Of a DNA stretch of 53,548 bases, positions 16,552-25,260 are shown piece by piece (the first letter of the stretch is position 1; every line of letters begins with the position of its first letter). The position numbers and the translations under genes are program-made. Source of the DNA: Flavobacteriales bacterium (GTDB taxonomy: Bacteria > Bacteroidota > Bacteroidia > Flavobacteriales_C > GCA-002722245); the NCBI GenBank assembly GCA_002717515.1, contig PBEC01000003.1:16886-70433 (forward strand), read 5' to 3'. A model generated the notes under the pieces. That model made no database searches. It worked only from the letters and a program-made list of their open reading frames with translations, and was not told the origin of the DNA.

Positions 16552-17424
16552 ATGAGACAACTTAAGATTACCAAACAGATTACCAACAGAGAAAATCTTT
16601 CTTTGGATAAGTATCTTCAGGAAATAGGAAAGGAGGAGTTGATTACCCCTGAACAGGAGGTTGAGTTGGCGCGAAAAATAAGAGAGGGTGATCAAAAGGC
16701 ATTGGACAAATTAACCAAAGCAAACTTAAGATTTGTGGTTTCAGTTTCAAAGCAATATCAAAATCAGGGTTTGACCTTACCTGATTTAATAAATGAAGGA
16801 AATTTAGGATTAATAAAAGCTGCTCAGCGCTTTGATGAAACAAGAGGTTTTAAATTTATCTCTTATGCTGTTTGGTGGATACGTCAAAGTATATTACAAG
16901 CCCTTGCTGAGCAAGCGCGAATTGTCCGCTTACCCCTTAACAAAATTGGAAACATTAATAAAATTAACAGAACTTTTTCTGAACTTGAGCAGTTACATGA
17001 ACGTGAACCTTCAGTAGATGAAATTGCTGAAGCTTTAGAGTTGTCTCCTGAAGAAGTAGAGACTTCATTGAGAAATAACTCTAGGGCGGTTTCCATGGAT
17101 GCCCCCCTAGGAGACGAATCGGATTCGGGTACTTTATATGATGTTCTTGGTTCGAGAGATTCTCAACGACCTGATTCACATTTGATGGACCAGTCGTTGA
17201 AGGAGGAGATTGAAAGGGCTCTTCAAACGTTAACTCCCAGAGAGTCGGATGTTTTAAAGTTGTATTTTGGTATTGAAGCAACAGCCAAAACCAACTTAAC
17301 GCTTGAAGAAATCGGTATGAAATTCGATTTAACACGTGAAAGAGTGCGTCAAATTAAAGAGAAGGCCATACGCAGATTAAAACATTCTTCCAGAAGTACA
17401 ATACTTTTAAAATATTTAGGATAA
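16552..17424 (+). CDS. rpoD: Primary sigma factor RpoD (SigA)
   Basis: Housekeeping sigma-70 subunit of RNA polymerase, 290 residues. It has region 1.2 ([20 protein letters not shown]), regions 2.1-2.4 ([19 protein letters not shown], then [20 protein letters not shown] and AVWWIRQSI), region 3, and region 4 with the helix-turn-helix [19 protein letters not shown]. The long acidic region 1.1 and non-conserved region of proteobacterial RpoD are absent, as expected for Bacteroidota, whose RpoD reads the TTTG/TAnnTTTG promoters. A terminator at 17429-17453 closes the gene, so it is probably monocistronic. Confidence 0.97.
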   Translation: MRQLKITKQITNRENLSLDKYLQEIGKEELITPEQEVELARKIREGDQKALDKLTKANLRFVVSVSKQYQNQGLTLPDLINEGNLGLIKAAQRFDETRGFKFISYAVWWIRQSILQALAEQARIVRLPLNKIGNINKINRTFSELEQLHEREPSVDEIAEALELSPEEVETSLRNNSRAVSMDAPLGDESDSGTLYDVLGSRDSQRPDSHLMDQSLKEEIERALQTLTPRESDVLKLYFGIEATAKTNLTLEEIGMKFDLTRERVRQIKEKAIRRLKHSSRSTILLKYLG

Positions 17425-17428
17425 ATTA

Positions 17429-17453
17429 GGGTCAATTTTTATGACCCTTTTTT
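17429..17453 (+). terminator. rpoD terminator
   Basis: GGGTCA (17429-17434), loop ATTTTTA, TGACCC (17442-17447) then six T. Clear rho-independent terminator 5 nt after the rpoD stop. Confidence 0.9.
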
Positions 17454-17507
17454 GTGTAAATGCAATTGAGGTTTTAAATTAGCTTATAACTTACAAATCT
17501 CAGTTTA

Positions 17508-19784
17508 GTGTTGAACAAAATTTTAGTCACTTTATTTTTTGTTGTATTTTCCATCTCCTCTTTTGGGAAAAAAAGTCATCAGGAAAGACTGATTGATTTA
17601 AATAATGCGCTAACTCCTGATCAAAAAATTGAGGCCTATTTTCAAATCATCAAAGGATTAGTGAATAAAAAACAGTCCGATTCATCCTCATACTACATAA
17701 AAAGCTTAAGAAATTATCACACCGAAAACAATGTTGTTTTTACCAAAAAGGTAGAGTCAAAAATTCAATATTATGAGGGGGTAATGTTTTACCATAAAGG
17801 ATTGTTTCACAAAGCACAGGATTTAATCACAAAATCCTTAGAAACCTCTGATTCGGATTCATTGGAAGCTCAAAGATTTTTCTTTCTCGCACTAAGCCAT
17901 AAAAAGTTGGGTAATTACTCTCAAAGTGTTGAATATTATATAAAGGCCAGTAACTATTTTAAGGATACCGACAACCATTATGCTCGAATTGGTGTTTTAA
18001 TTAATTTAAGTAATGTTCTGTCTAAAACGAAGCAGGATACTCAAGCGCTGAATTACCTCAGTGAAGCCTTGAAATCAGCTGAAGAACATAATATTACTAA
18101 GTTGAATCGAGTGATATATACGAGCATGGGAAATATTTTTCTCGAAATGGGAGACTATAAGGTTGCGCTGGATCAATTTTACGAAAGTTACAATTTAGCA
18201 ACTGAGGAAGGCAATCTGCAGGGTAAATTTTATTCTCTTATCAATATTGCCGATGCAAAGAGACGTCTTGGTGATGAAAATGATGCACTGAACAACCTTC
18301 AATCTGCCATTTTGTTGTTGGACACCTTGGATAATGCGGGGCTCAAAGAAGAGGCCTACTGGGAGTTAGGGAACTTTTTTGCTCACGTGAAAAATAAAAA
18401 AGAAGCTGAGTTTTATTTAAGTCAATCTCTGTTATTATCAGACAGCTCTAAAAATAATTTGCAAAAGCGTAAAATTTATCAATCGTATCAAATTTTATAC
18501 GAGAACATTGGTTATTATCAAAAGTCGCTTGACTATTACAAGGAATTTCAAAAAATAAATGAGGAAATTTTATCCAATGAGATGAACTTGAAAATAACAC
18601 AAATAAATGCAGAATACGATTGGGACAGGGCAAACGATAAATTAACAATTTTAGCCAAGGAAAAAGATTTAAAAGAGTCAGAATATCAACTTGAAAAAGA
18701 AAAAAGAGAAAAAGATCAAGTTCGGTTTAAGTTTTTAATTGGAATAGGACTTTTACTTTTGGTTCTTGTTTTTGCTCTTGCTGCGATTGGAATAATAAGA
18801 ACAAAAAAGAATCAAGTATTAAAGGAGAAGAATGAAGAACTTGAGGATAAAAAAACAGAAATTGAACTTCAAAATCATGAACTTGAGGAGGTGAATCAAA
18901 AACTGGGTACGATTAATAAATCTCTCAAAAGTAAAAATGAGAAAATTGAGTCTCAAAAAGAGGAGCTTAAAGCGCAGAGAGACTTATTGAATGCGACCCA
19001 TGAACAGTTGAAAATCAGAAATAAGGACGTAACCGATAGTATTCATTACGCTCAGAAAATTCAGCAGGCTATGTTAAACTCATCCTTTCATATTGAAGGA
19101 GCAGGAGTGGAACATTTTACATTCTATAAACCGCGAAATATTGTTAGTGGTGATTTTTATTGGAGTAATGTTGTTAATAACAAATTAATAGTAGCAATAG
19201 GGGATTGTACGGGGCATGGTGTTCCTGGAGCATTTATGAGTTGTCTGGGTATATCTCTGTTGAATGAAATTATTTTTGGCAGGGAAATTACAGCTCCTCA
19301 TACTATACTTGAAGAATTAAGGAACTCAATAATTCAGTTGATCTCAACCGATAAAAATGCTGATTTACAAATTGGAGATGGAATGGATATGGCTATTTTA
19401 TCTTTGGATTTAGAAACTAACCTAATGAGGTTCAGTGGAGCAATGAACGGTCTTGTGGTCGTTTCAGGTGAAGATCTGGAAGAAATTAAAGGAGATAAAA
19501 ACCCAATAGGTCAACATATTATTTCGAATCACAAGTTCACTATTATTGAAAAGCAGTTAAAGCCTGGTGATTCCATATATGCCACAACGGATGGTTATAA
19601 AGACCAATTTGGAGGGCCAAAAGGTAAAAAATTAGGTAAACGGAAGTTACATGAAAAACTGTTGGAAATATCGTCTCTATCCGTTCCTGTTCAAAAGGCT
19701 GAGATGATTTCTTTTTACAAGAATTGGCGTCAATATGAGGAACAAGTTGATGATGTGTGTTTATTCGGAATGCGATTGAACTAA
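17508..19784 (+). CDS. TPR sensor with a PP2C (SpoIIE-type) phosphatase domain
   Basis: A 758-residue membrane protein. Order: signal peptide (1-20), about seven tetratricopeptide repeats (about 60-370, likely periplasmic), a coiled stretch, one membrane helix (about 407-428, FLIGIGLLLLVLVFALAAIG), a long cytosolic coiled coil (430-515), the linker DSIHYAQKIQQAM, and a PP2C/SpoIIE domain (about 525-758). Metal-binding residues are present: SGDFYW, IGDCTGHGVPGAFMS, DGMDMAIL and ATDGYKDQFGG. Such proteins dephosphorylate serine on anti-sigma antagonists in partner-switching, but no STAS or kinase partner is adjacent. The start is GTG 17508 or TTG 17511. Confidence 0.88.
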   Translation: MLNKILVTLFFVVFSISSFGKKSHQERLIDLNNALTPDQKIEAYFQIIKGLVNKKQSDSSSYYIKSLRNYHTENNVVFTKKVESKIQYYEGVMFYHKGLFHKAQDLITKSLETSDSDSLEAQRFFFLALSHKKLGNYSQSVEYYIKASNYFKDTDNHYARIGVLINLSNVLSKTKQDTQALNYLSEALKSAEEHNITKLNRVIYTSMGNIFLEMGDYKVALDQFYESYNLATEEGNLQGKFYSLINIADAKRRLGDENDALNNLQSAILLLDTLDNAGLKEEAYWELGNFFAHVKNKKEAEFYLSQSLLLSDSSKNNLQKRKIYQSYQILYENIGYYQKSLDYYKEFQKINEEILSNEMNLKITQINAEYDWDRANDKLTILAKEKDLKESEYQLEKEKREKDQVRFKFLIGIGLLLLVLVFALAAIGIIRTKKNQVLKEKNEELEDKKTEIELQNHELEEVNQKLGTINKSLKSKNEKIESQKEELKAQRDLLNATHEQLKIRNKDVTDSIHYAQKIQQAMLNSSFHIEGAGVEHFTFYKPRNIVSGDFYWSNVVNNKLIVAIGDCTGHGVPGAFMSCLGISLLNEIIFGREITAPHTILEELRNSIIQLISTDKNADLQIGDGMDMAILSLDLETNLMRFSGAMNGLVVVSGEDLEEIKGDKNPIGQHIISNHKFTIIEKQLKPGDSIYATTDGYKDQFGGPKGKKLGKRKLHEKLLEISSLSVPVQKAEMISFYKNWRQYEEQVDDVCLFGMRLN

Positions 19785-19898
19785 ACAATTCGTTATTCAC
19801 CCGTCTCTTTTCCTTGGTTTAAGTGATAATGTAAATTCTTTTTGGATTACTTATATTTACGAATAGGTTGAACAATAATCTTTCAACAAAAAAATCAT

Positions 19899-20753
19899 AT
19901 GGCGAATGCAGTATTGTTAATAGAGTGTAAAGATCAACAAGGGATAGTAAGTTCAGTTACGGAATTTATTTACAGTAATCAGGGAAATATCATTGATTTA
20001 GATCAATACACGGATCATGATAACAATCATTTTTTTATGCGCCTTGAGTGGTCATTGGATTTTTTTACAATACAAAGAGATAAAATTTCCGAATACTTTG
20101 AAACTTTACTGGGAAAGCGATTTTCTATTCACTTTGATTTATATTTCACCGACGAAAGGCCTAGAATGGGGCTTTTTGTGACAAAGCTATCTCATTGTTT
20201 GTTTGATATATTGGGTCGCTGGCAAAGTGGTGAATTAGAAGTTGAAATACCTGTTGTGATTAGTAATCATGAATGCTTAAGAAGTATCGTGGAACGATTT
20301 GATATACCATTCGAGTACATTCCTGTCACTACTGAAAATAAAATGAGTCAAGAAAAAAAGCAGCTTAAAATCCTTTCGGATTATGAAGTGGATTTTGTTG
20401 TTTTGGCACGTTACATGCAAATCATATCTCCTGAATTCATAAAAAGATATTCGAATAAAATTATAAACATTCATCATTCTTTTCTCCCTGCCTTTGTAGG
20501 GGCTAAACCTTATCATGCCGCATTTGAACGTGGTGTTAAGATTATTGGTGCCACTGCACATTATGTTACGGATGATTTAGATGCGGGTCCCATAATCTCT
20601 CAAGAAGTTGCTCATGTTACACATAGAAATGCTGTTCAGGATTTAGTGAAAATTGGTCAAGATGTCGAAAAGCTAGTTTTAGCAGACGCTATTAAGCTAC
20701 ACGTAGAGCGAAAAATGCTTGTTGTTGGAAATAAAACAATTATTTTTAATTGA
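19899..20753 (+). CDS. purU: Formyltetrahydrofolate deformylase
   Basis: Hydrolyses 10-formyltetrahydrofolate to formate and tetrahydrofolate, balancing one-carbon pools with purine synthesis; cytosolic. The 284-residue protein has an N-terminal ACT domain (about 5-80, AVLLIECKDQQGIVSSVTEF) and a formyltransferase fold (about 88-284). The catalytic motif is INIHHSFLPAFVGAKPYH, with DDLDAGPII carrying the Asp. The usual PurU length is about 280. It stands alone here, though purL lies further along the window. Confidence 0.93.
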   Translation: MANAVLLIECKDQQGIVSSVTEFIYSNQGNIIDLDQYTDHDNNHFFMRLEWSLDFFTIQRDKISEYFETLLGKRFSIHFDLYFTDERPRMGLFVTKLSHCLFDILGRWQSGELEVEIPVVISNHECLRSIVERFDIPFEYIPVTTENKMSQEKKQLKILSDYEVDFVVLARYMQIISPEFIKRYSNKIINIHHSFLPAFVGAKPYHAAFERGVKIIGATAHYVTDDLDAGPIISQEVAHVTHRNAVQDLVKIGQDVEKLVLADAIKLHVERKMLVVGNKTIIFN

Positions 20754-20803
20754 TTACTTTTCTTACAAAGAGTAATTTCCACCCAAGTTCAATAAATATC
20801 CCA

Positions 20804-20811
20804 TATCTTTG
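20804..20811 (+). promoter_or_regulatory. TATCTTTG -7 box before the NqrM-like gene
   Basis: TATCTTTG, 15 nt before ATG 20827, fits the Bacteroidota -7 consensus. No convincing -33 TTTG at the right spacing. Confidence 0.45.
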
Positions 20812-20826
20812 TAAAAAGTGTTCGAT

Positions 20827-21027
20827 ATGAAAATGATTCTCTTAACAATTGGTTTTCTTGCAATTGCTTTCCTGGGAATAGCTGTTAAACTAATATTTAA
20901 AAAAGATGGAGAGTTTTCAGGTACATGTGCTTCGAAAAACCCTGTTTTAAATCAAGAAAATGAACCATGTTCACTTTGTGGAGCACAGCCTGGAGATAAA
21001 TGCGATAGTGATACTCAGGCTGCTTAG
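20827..21027 (+). CDS. NqrM-like small membrane protein
   Basis: A 66-residue protein. One N-terminal helix (MKMILLTIGFLAIAFLGIAVKL) is followed by FKKDGEFSGTCASKNP and a Cys-rich tail with CSLCGAQPGDKC. This resembles NqrM (DUF539), which has one helix, a FKRKS.GSC segment and conserved cysteines that supply iron to the NqrD/NqrE centre of the Na+-NQR. The apbE gene lies directly downstream, convergent and 12 nt away, and NqrM genes typically sit beside apbE. ATG 20827 is chosen over a GTG at 20818. The assignment rests on layout and context. Confidence 0.6.
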   Translation: MKMILLTIGFLAIAFLGIAVKLIFKKDGEFSGTCASKNPVLNQENEPCSLCGAQPGDKCDSDTQAA

Positions 21028-21039
21028 TGTTTTTCTTAT

Positions 21040-22215
21040 TTAAGATTCTGGTTCAATTGGATATAAAAGTTTATCCTCCAAATTTGTCGAAATATAAGTT
21101 TGTAAATTTCCCTCTGAATCGTGATAAACAATAACTGCATCGATATTTAATGTTCCGGATTCAAGTAATGGAATGATTTCCTCCAGTCGCATAACCATGA
21201 AGGCTGTTGCATACGCATCGCAAACTGCGGCCTCGTCAGATAATACTGCCGCACTTAGAACATTTGTTTCAGCAGGTTGACCATTTCTTGGGTCGATGGA
21301 GTGTACAATTTTTCGTTTTCCTTCCTGTCGAAAGTTTCGGTAATTTCCAGACACGGCAATGGCTCTGTAATTTGAATCCATTTGTATTTTGGCAACTTCA
21401 TCCAATCCTTCTTCAGTATCTACTTTTGGATGTTCTATTTGAACCATCCAGGGTCTGTTGTTCTTTTTTCGACCCTGCGCTACAATTTCCCCTCCAACAT
21501 TCACTAAAAAGTCACCGATTCCAAGTTTAAAATTTAAATAGTCGCCTATAACATCTGAGGTGTAACCTTGAGCCACAGCATCAAAAGTAAGTTGAACAAT
21601 TGAGTCATCTTTACAAAGAAAATTGTCGTTAAATTCTCCGGTTAGCATCTCTTCAAAGGAATTATAAATAATGTCACCATCGAGCATAAAGTATTCAAAA
21701 CCAACAAAATCTGTAAGATCGTAGCTTAGTGAGTCGCGATAAGAATTAACTAAAGAATCTCTTTTTTTTGAATCCGTAACGTTTTTATAAAGGTGATTTA
21801 AGTTTACGGGATTAGCTCCAAAGCCCCATAAATTAACTATTGGTTTAACAGAAGGGTCGAAAGCTCCATCTGAAATAGAATTTACTTCATCACTCAACAA
21901 AAATAGGTTAAGCATGTGGTTGTCGATTAAAAAACAAGAATCGGAATTGTTGAATTTACTAATCTTTGAATTGGGGTTGTAGGTACTTAATGAATTGTCT
22001 ATCGAATTCAAAATTGAGTCTACTTCTTTATGAATTAATTTAGTTCGATCGGTAGAGTCTATATAAATTACTTGATATGTTGTTCCTTGAGTATTACCCG
22101 ATAACTCATAGCGTTGATATTTTTGTTCAACAGTATTATTTTGACAGCTTATGCAAGTTGCCAATAAAAGAAAGGTAAAGAGTTTCAACAGAGAGCTAAT
22201 TTTATTTAAAAACAT
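21040..22215 (-). CDS. apbE: FAD:protein FMN transferase (ApbE) lipoprotein
   Basis: Transfers FMN from FAD to a threonine in flavoproteins such as NqrB, NqrC and RnfG, with Mg2+, in the periplasm. The 391-residue protein has a lipoprotein signal (lipobox CISC, Cys about 24). The core shows STYNPNSKISKFN, then GAFDPSVKPIVNLWGFG, VNVGGEIVAQG and HSIDPRNGQPAETNV, and the metal-binding DEAAVCDAYATAFMVM. A segment around residues 140-190 appears longer than in the shortest family members. Downstream, facing it, is the NqrM-like gene, and a likely substrate (NqrC-like, with an SGAT motif) lies at 33.9 kb. Confidence 0.93.
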   Translation of the reverse strand: MFLNKISSLLKLFTFLLLATCISCQNNTVEQKYQRYELSGNTQGTTYQVIYIDSTDRTKLIHKEVDSILNSIDNSLSTYNPNSKISKFNNSDSCFLIDNHMLNLFLLSDEVNSISDGAFDPSVKPIVNLWGFGANPVNLNHLYKNVTDSKKRDSLVNSYRDSLSYDLTDFVGFEYFMLDGDIIYNSFEEMLTGEFNDNFLCKDDSIVQLTFDAVAQGYTSDVIGDYLNFKLGIGDFLVNVGGEIVAQGRKKNNRPWMVQIEHPKVDTEEGLDEVAKIQMDSNYRAIAVSGNYRNFRQEGKRKIVHSIDPRNGQPAETNVLSAAVLSDEAAVCDAYATAFMVMRLEEIIPLLESGTLNIDAVIVYHDSEGNLQTYISTNLEDKLLYPIEPES

Positions 22216-22284
22216 TATAAGCTATTTTTATAAAGTCATAAAGAAGATTTTACTGAAATACTTTTTAATGGTTACAAAACGACA

Positions 22285-22800
22285 CTAAAAGATTTTTCTG
22301 ATTTCTCTTTTTATAAAATCAATGGCCTCTGCATTGCTTATTTCAAGCTCCTCGTTTACTCCAAGAACTTTCTTACTAAATTCTATTGCATTTGTATTGT
22401 CGGGTATTTGAGTGCCTGTAATTGAGATTAATTTAATAGCGTCGTCTTTTGCTTTAACTACTTTTTCCCAAGAGGCAGCAGACATATAAATTTGCTGAGT
22501 AATGTTGTGGTTGAATTCGTCTCTTATTTCGGCAATTGCTCTTAATTTTAGCTGTCCGCTTGTCATGTCAGGAGTGATGACTCTCTTAACTACTTGAGCT
22601 GCATCTATTCTTTCCAGCAAGAGGATTACCCTTTCAAAAGCCTGTAGTCGAACAGGAATGGTAGTTTTCACACTTTCTTTTTTTATTTCCAGAATATGGC
22701 GTTTACTTTCTGCTTTTAAAAATCGATCAATAAGTAAGTAAGTAATAGCAGCAACTACAGCCGAAGGCACAAACGCCATTAAAAGATTGTCCAATTCCAT
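22285..22800 (-). CDS. DUF7935-like single-helix membrane protein
   Basis: A 171-residue protein with one N-terminal helix (about 8-26) and a long helical cytosolic domain. The segment TTIPVRLQAFERVILLLERI followed by EFNHNITQQIYMSAASWEKV is characteristic of a Bacteroidota family annotated as DUF7935. Function is unknown. It is transcribed towards apbE (69-nt gap) and away from the CHU_C lipoprotein gene, also minus strand, with a 60-nt gap. Its length is as seen in the family. Confidence 0.7.
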   Translation of the reverse strand: MELDNLLMAFVPSAVVAAITYLLIDRFLKAESKRHILEIKKESVKTTIPVRLQAFERVILLLERIDAAQVVKRVITPDMTSGQLKLRAIAEIRDEFNHNITQQIYMSAASWEKVVKAKDDAIKLISITGTQIPDNTNAIEFSKKVLGVNEELEISNAEAIDFIKREIRKIF

Positions 22801-22860
22801 TGTAAAGAGTTTTTACTAAAATACGCAAATTTGGTAGAATTATTATTGCTGTTTTTCAGG

Positions 22861-23514
22861 TTATCGAACCAGTTCCAAAACTCCTTGTTTTTCAAAAACA
22901 TAACCGGTTCTATAAGTGCCGGATATGTAATATAAATAAGACCCTGATGGTAGTTTTTCTCCATTGTATTCCCCTGTGAAAACGTGATTTTCTGAAGTGG
23001 ATTCAAAAATTACATTATTGTTTTCAGTAGAGATACGAACATAAAAATCAGAAACACCAATAAAAAACGGAAACCATGTATCAAATTGACCATTGTAATT
23101 AGGTATAAAAGAGGACGGAACTTCAACCATTGTTGGACAATGATACAACTCAATAAATACGGTTGTGTCAAAATTTCCAATTTCAGGTATTGAATATTCT
23201 GCATTCAAAAGGTAGTACCCTTCCTGAGAAACAGTAAGAACGGAATCTTCTGAAATTAATTCCTCTTCATCAAATTCATTGTATTTATACCAATGGTAGG
23301 AATGTATAAAAGGATCGTAAGCAATTAGTTTTACAAAGTTATTTTCGTAAAAACATTCATCGATATCTAGGTTGTTGGACAAAACATGAACAGGGGTAGT
23401 TGTAGGAACAAAATCTTGTGAGAACTCTTGCTCTTCACCATATTCTCCCGCCATCCTGTCCTCTGAACATGAAAAAAGAGAAATTAGTAAACAACATATT
23501 AATAAAGTTCTCAT
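22861..23514 (-). CDS. Lipoprotein with a CHU_C-like C-terminal domain
   Basis: A 217-residue protein. The lipobox SLFSC (Cys 16) marks a lipoprotein. Residues about 40-125 may form a PKD/Ig-like domain (SYHWYKYN, LTVSQEGYYLLNAEY). The last about 85 residues fit the gliding-motility-associated C-terminal (CHU_C) domain: VPSSFIPNYNGQFDTWFPF, then ISTENNNVIFES, GEYNGEKLPSGSYLYYIS and GVLELVR. CHU_C domains mark type B substrates of type IX secretion. Finding one on a lipoprotein is unusual. It starts 3 nt downstream of the sigma/barrel fusion gene's stop, so it is the last gene of that operon and a plausible partner of the barrel. Confidence 0.8.
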   Translation of the reverse strand: MRTLLICCLLISLFSCSEDRMAGEYGEEQEFSQDFVPTTTPVHVLSNNLDIDECFYENNFVKLIAYDPFIHSYHWYKYNEFDEEELISEDSVLTVSQEGYYLLNAEYSIPEIGNFDTTVFIELYHCPTMVEVPSSFIPNYNGQFDTWFPFFIGVSDFYVRISTENNNVIFESTSENHVFTGEYNGEKLPSGSYLYYISGTYRTGYVFEKQGVLELVR

Positions 23515-23517
23515 AGA

Positions 23518-25254
23518 TTAAAATATGTAATTTATTCCGGCTGAAACGTATCCTTTTCTTTCGGTAAAATTATCAAGATTAAGTTCGTGTACCTTATAAT
23601 TTTCTATGTTATTTATGTTGTAATTAAATTGAGCTTTGAAGCCATTGCTCATTTGATAACCTATAGAGAGTCGGTTTCCGGACAAATTTTCATATTCGTA
23701 CATCGCAAATATTCTATCGTTGTAGGTCAATCCAACAGCAGGACTGTAATTTGTGAAAAGTTCCTTTTCGAACTTCATTAATCCACTTGCCTTGAATTTT
23801 TTAATTTCAGGAGAATGTATTCCGCCAATAAAATTATGACGTGTTAAAGTTACGTCGTTGTCGTTTGTTAAGTGGTTAAATCCAAAATTAAAAATGGTAT
23901 ACCCTAAAAAGAAATTTTTATGGTTGATGAAGCCTCCAAGGTGATATGCCGACTGATACTCTTCTCTCGACTTTATACTACCCATCTCTGTAGTAAATAT
24001 ATAATTACTGTTGATTGCTTTTTCTCTCAATGTCAATTCATTAACTGCTAAATTTTGACTTCTGAATGTGGCACCGGCCCCAAATCTGAAGTTATAATCT
24101 TCAAGAAGTTGTTTTGTATAGCTTACGGTAGCTGCATATTCACGAATGTTCCAATTCTTCTTTAATTGATAATTAAAATATCCGCCAATTGCCCAGTCGT
24201 TGTTTAATCTTCGTTCATAAGCTCCAATACGAACGAGAGGCTGAACAAAATTTAACTCTCCGCTTAAATCTCTATTTTCATCACTGAATTCCCAGTCGTT
24301 AAAATAAAATCCAGACAAATTGTTTTTACCGTATAAGCCTGTTAAGCTTGGATTGTCCCAAAAGTTCAGCCATAGGGTAGCACCAGGGTGTATAGTATAA
24401 ATTACTTTAGAATTTTCCTTTTTCGTATGTTGATGACGTAACATTTCAAAGGCTAAATTCATTGGATTTTTTGAAACAACCGAGAACGAGGGCAAAGAGG
24501 TTAGTTTTTCTATGTTTTTTTGTTTCAAGTTGTTTTCTGTAGTGGAATCAAAGGAGGGGAGATCATTTCCAAATGAGCTATTAACAGTATTGACTGAATG
24601 ATTTTCATCTCGCGAAATATCAGAAATTGGCGAGATGGAATTAATGTTTAGCTGGCTATCGTTTAATATGATATTTTCTTTCGTGGGACTAAATTCATTT
24701 TTGAACGTTTCAGTTTTGTTTGACTGTGAAAATTCTCTTTGAGTTTTTTGTTCATCATTTGAAAACATATTGATGCCAATACCTGTTGTAATTAACAGGA
24801 GTAAAGCGGCAGCACTTCTCCAAAGTATTTTTTGTGTTTGATTTCTTTTAAGTTTTTTCTTAAGTGCCTTCCAATGATCATGGTTATAAGCTACACTTCC
24901 TGAGTTTATGGATGTTTTAACCGCTTTTTCAAAAGTAGTTAAATTATTGGTGCTTAGTTTTTCTGAAAAGTCTTCCCAATGTGCTGGATTTAAATTTTCT
25001 TTTCCACTGTTGAGTTTGTCAGACAGGGTTTTTTCAAATTCATTTAAAAGGTTAATTCGCTCACTAAAAGAATCCCAGCTTCCTTCGGTTAAAGGAATAG
25101 TTCCACTCGACAGAGTGTCTTTCATCTTTTTTTCAAATTCAGAATAGGATGATTTCTCAGAGAGTTTTTGATGCATCTGATTCCAATCAGAAGGTGAGTA
25201 ATCTATACTTCCCTCTTCCAGTTTTTTCTTTATTTCATCCTCAAATTTTCCCAT
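23518..25254 (-). CDS. Anti-sigma-like protein fused to a PorP/SprF-like barrel
   Basis: A 578-residue protein with an uncommon order. Residues 1-140 hold four repeats of about 34 residues, each with FE..(I/L) near the start and W near the end (F4/W24, F40/W60, F73/W93, F108/W128). A basic stretch (KKKLKRNQTQK) leads to a single helix at about 144-164 (RSAAALLLLITTGIGINMF), so the repeats should be cytosolic. Residues 165-280 are a polar linker. Residues 285-578 match PorP/SprF-type outer-membrane proteins: GATLWLNFWDNPSLTGLYG, VRIGAYERRLNNDWAIGGYF and a final KGYVSAGINYIF strand. Upstream, 6 nt away, is an ECF sigma gene; downstream is the CHU_C lipoprotein. The inference is a sigma regulator spanning both membranes. 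Confidence 0.75.
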   Translation of the reverse strand: MGKFEDEIKKKLEEGSIDYSPSDWNQMHQKLSEKSSYSEFEKKMKDTLSSGTIPLTEGSWDSFSERINLLNEFEKTLSDKLNSGKENLNPAHWEDFSEKLSTNNLTTFEKAVKTSINSGSVAYNHDHWKALKKKLKRNQTQKILWRSAAALLLLITTGIGINMFSNDEQKTQREFSQSNKTETFKNEFSPTKENIILNDSQLNINSISPISDISRDENHSVNTVNSSFGNDLPSFDSTTENNLKQKNIEKLTSLPSFSVVSKNPMNLAFEMLRHQHTKKENSKVIYTIHPGATLWLNFWDNPSLTGLYGKNNLSGFYFNDWEFSDENRDLSGELNFVQPLVRIGAYERRLNNDWAIGGYFNYQLKKNWNIREYAATVSYTKQLLEDYNFRFGAGATFRSQNLAVNELTLREKAINSNYIFTTEMGSIKSREEYQSAYHLGGFINHKNFFLGYTIFNFGFNHLTNDNDVTLTRHNFIGGIHSPEIKKFKASGLMKFEKELFTNYSPAVGLTYNDRIFAMYEYENLSGNRLSIGYQMSNGFKAQFNYNINNIENYKVHELNLDNFTERKGYVSAGINYIF

Positions 25255-25260
25255 TTTGAC

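Noticed and set aside
22779-23006. Overlapping minus-strand frame at the 3' end of the CHU_C lipoprotein
   Set aside because: Lies in another frame of a well-supported gene and has no protein-like features.
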